Under the pieces are notes generated by a model that saw nothing but the letters and a program-made list of their open reading frames with translations, did no database searches and was not told the origin of the DNA. A stretch of 7,902 nucleotides of DNA from the NCBI GenBank assembly GCA_017989485.1, contig JAGNPU010000072.1, positions 1 through 7,902 of the forward strand. The letters run 5' to 3'. The position numbers and the translations under genes are program-made. Below are positions 6,835 through 7,902 of this stretch, piece after piece (positions within the stretch are counted from its first letter, which is position 1; every line of letters begins with the position of its first letter). The stretch comes from Neisseriaceae bacterium. GTDB lineage: Bacteria; Pseudomonadota; Gammaproteobacteria; Burkholderiales; Neisseriaceae.

Positions 6835-7830
6835 ATGAAACTGACTCGTTTTTTGCCGGATAAATTCACCATGGCATTGGTGGCGGCCGTGGTACTGGCC
6901 TCGGTCTTCCCTAGCCAGGGGCGCTGGGTGCCGATTATGGACGGCATCACGGTATTGGCCATCGGCCTTTTGTTTTTCTTGCACGGGGCCAAGCTGTCGC
7001 GCCGTGCGGTGATCGAGGGCATGGCCCACTGGCGCTTGCACAGCGTGGTGTTTACCTTCACCTATTTGGCCTTCCCGCTGCTGATCTGGCTGGCCAAGCC
7101 CTTATTGCTCCAGTTGGTGTCACAAGACCTGTATTGGGGCCTGCTGTATATGGCGCTGTTGCCGTCGACGGTGCAGTCGTCTATTGCTTTTGTGGCCGTG
7201 GCCCGCGGCAACGTGCCTGCGGCGATTTGCAGCGCCACGGCGTCGAATATCCTGGGCATCTTCTTAACCCCCTTATTGGTGGGGTGGATTATTTTGGGCA
7301 GCCACAACGATGCCGCCCACAGCGGTGCGTTGGCGGCGATCATGGACATTGTGTATCAATTGCTCCTGCCCTTTATTGCCGGCCAGCTGGCCCGCCGCTG
7401 GATAGGCGTGTGGGTAGACAAGCACAAGCCGGTGCTGGCCTATGTGGACCAAAGTTCGATTTTGCTGGTGGTGTACACCGCCTTTAGCGCCGCCGTGGTC
7501 AGCGGCCTGTGGCAGCAAACCCCCATAATGGCGCTGGTGAATCTGGTGCTGATCAGCTGCGTGCTGTTGGCCATTGTCTTGGGCCTTACCCGCTGGATCA
7601 GCACGCTCATGGGCTTTAGCAAAGAGGATGAAATCACCATTGTGTTTTGTGGCTCGAAAAAAAGCATGGCCACGGGCATCCCCATGGCGCAGGTATTGTT
7701 TGCCGGGACGGGCGTGTCCATGGGGGCGATGGTGCTGCCGCTGATGCTGTTTCACCAGATTCAACTCATGGTGTGTGCCGTGATTGCGGCGCGCTATCAA
7801 AAGCGGTCACCGGATGAGACGGCGTCTTAA
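6835..7830 (+). CDS. yfeH: YfeH-type bile acid:sodium symporter-like (SBF-like) membrane transporter
   Basis: This is an inner-membrane transporter of the SBF-like group in the bile acid:sodium symporter superfamily; the natural substrate of YfeH is not known to me. The 331-residue protein resembles E. coli YfeH along its length: FLPDKFTMALVAAVVLAS at the start, AIGLLFFLHGAKLSR (42-56), LLPSTVQSSIAF (108-119), SATASNILGIFLTPLLVGWI (133-152), DQSSILLVVYTAFS (205-218), DEITIVFCGSKKSMATGIPMA (265-285) and the closing LMLFHQIQLMVCAVIAARYQKR. About ten hydrophobic segments are visible, in line with the fold; polar breaks near 110-126 and 271-285 match the two discontinuous crossing helices of the family. 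The start follows AAAAGG; an in-frame GTG at 6808 would add nine residues. It is divergent from the Pat-like gene, with its own promoter, and appears monocistronic. Confidence 0.92.
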   Translation: MKLTRFLPDKFTMALVAAVVLASVFPSQGRWVPIMDGITVLAIGLLFFLHGAKLSRRAVIEGMAHWRLHSVVFTFTYLAFPLLIWLAKPLLLQLVSQDLYWGLLYMALLPSTVQSSIAFVAVARGNVPAAICSATASNILGIFLTPLLVGWIILGSHNDAAHSGALAAIMDIVYQLLLPFIAGQLARRWIGVWVDKHKPVLAYVDQSSILLVVYTAFSAAVVSGLWQQTPIMALVNLVLISCVLLAIVLGLTRWISTLMGFSKEDEITIVFCGSKKSMATGIPMAQVLFAGTGVSMGAMVLPLMLFHQIQLMVCAVIAARYQKRSPDETAS

Positions 7831-7902
7831 CGGCGTGTCCAGCGATGAATGAAGCGCATCAACTCTTGGCTTTTTAATCCGAGGCATGCATGCATCGCTT
7901 GA
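7827..7902 (-). CDS. Possible C-terminal end of an unidentified gene, cut by the right edge
   Basis: On the minus strand a frame is open from the edge to a TAA at 7827-7829. It reads QAMHACLGLKSQELMRFIHR and ends WTRR, an amphipathic, basic C-terminus with plausible codon use. Its stop overlaps the transporter's TAA tail to tail within TTAA, a common convergent arrangement. Only about 24 codons are visible, so it may be chance. A competing reading is a plus-strand start at ATG 7890-7892 behind GAGG (7881-7884). I cannot name a family. Confidence 0.33.
   Translation of the reverse strand, partial: QAMHACLGLKSQELMRFIHRWTRR

Noticed and set aside
7273..7800. 175-codon minus-strand frame, rich in His and Gln, opposite the yfeH-like gene
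   Set aside because: Its composition is what results from reading hydrophobic transporter codons in antisense; the plus-strand gene is clear family sequence.
7884..7893. GCATGCATGC palindrome near the right edge
   Set aside because: Short, alternating tetranucleotide repeat within a possible coding tail; no partner copy or flanking structure.

Overview
The window looks like ordinary core chromosome of a betaproteobacterium, most likely Neisseriales/Neisseriaceae-like. The S16 and L19 proteins read very close to what I remember of Neisseria orthologues, and the gene order rpsP-rimM-trmD-rplS is the classic proteobacterial one. The genus assignment is from memory of protein families, not from a search. 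I saw no RNA genes, insertion sequences, CRISPR arrays, prophage genes or attachment sites, and no stretch over 300 bases lacks a gene.

Layout, left to right. Bases 1-836 (minus) hold the N-terminal part of a chorismate-binding enzyme of the PabB type (folate branch), cut by the left edge. A 139-bp divergent gap follows. Bases 976-1821 (plus) encode a stand-alone polyphosphate kinase 2. A bidirectional hairpin terminator near 1853-1887 separates it from the convergent ribosomal operon. That operon runs leftward from about 3840 to 1903: rpsP (S16), rimM (30S maturation factor), trmD (tRNA m1G37 methyltransferase), rplS (L19). Upstream and in the same direction is a 902-residue Pat/PatZ-type protein (3921-6629) that joins an acyl-CoA synthetase (NDP-forming)-like half to a C-terminal GNAT acetyltransferase. 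A 205-bp divergent gap with a good sigma70-like promoter leads to a YfeH-type SBF-like membrane transporter (6835-7830, plus). The last 70 bases may hold the 3' end of another minus-strand gene that converges with the transporter.

How the genes work together: the four-gene operon couples ribosomal proteins with ribosome maturation and tRNA modification. The Pat-like gene (lysine acetylation, linked to acetyl-CoA metabolism) sits only 81 bp upstream with no convincing terminator between, so read-through into the ribosomal operon is possible but unproven. PPK2 (polyphosphate-nucleotide exchange), PabB (folate) and YfeH (transport) appear to be independent neighbours.

I did not find a convincing new biological system here. 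The most useful leads are the retained histidines in the synthetase half of the Pat-like protein, the Pat/ribosomal-operon junction, the short N-terminus of PabB that hints at a PabB-PabC fusion beyond the edge, and the unidentified reading frame at the right edge.
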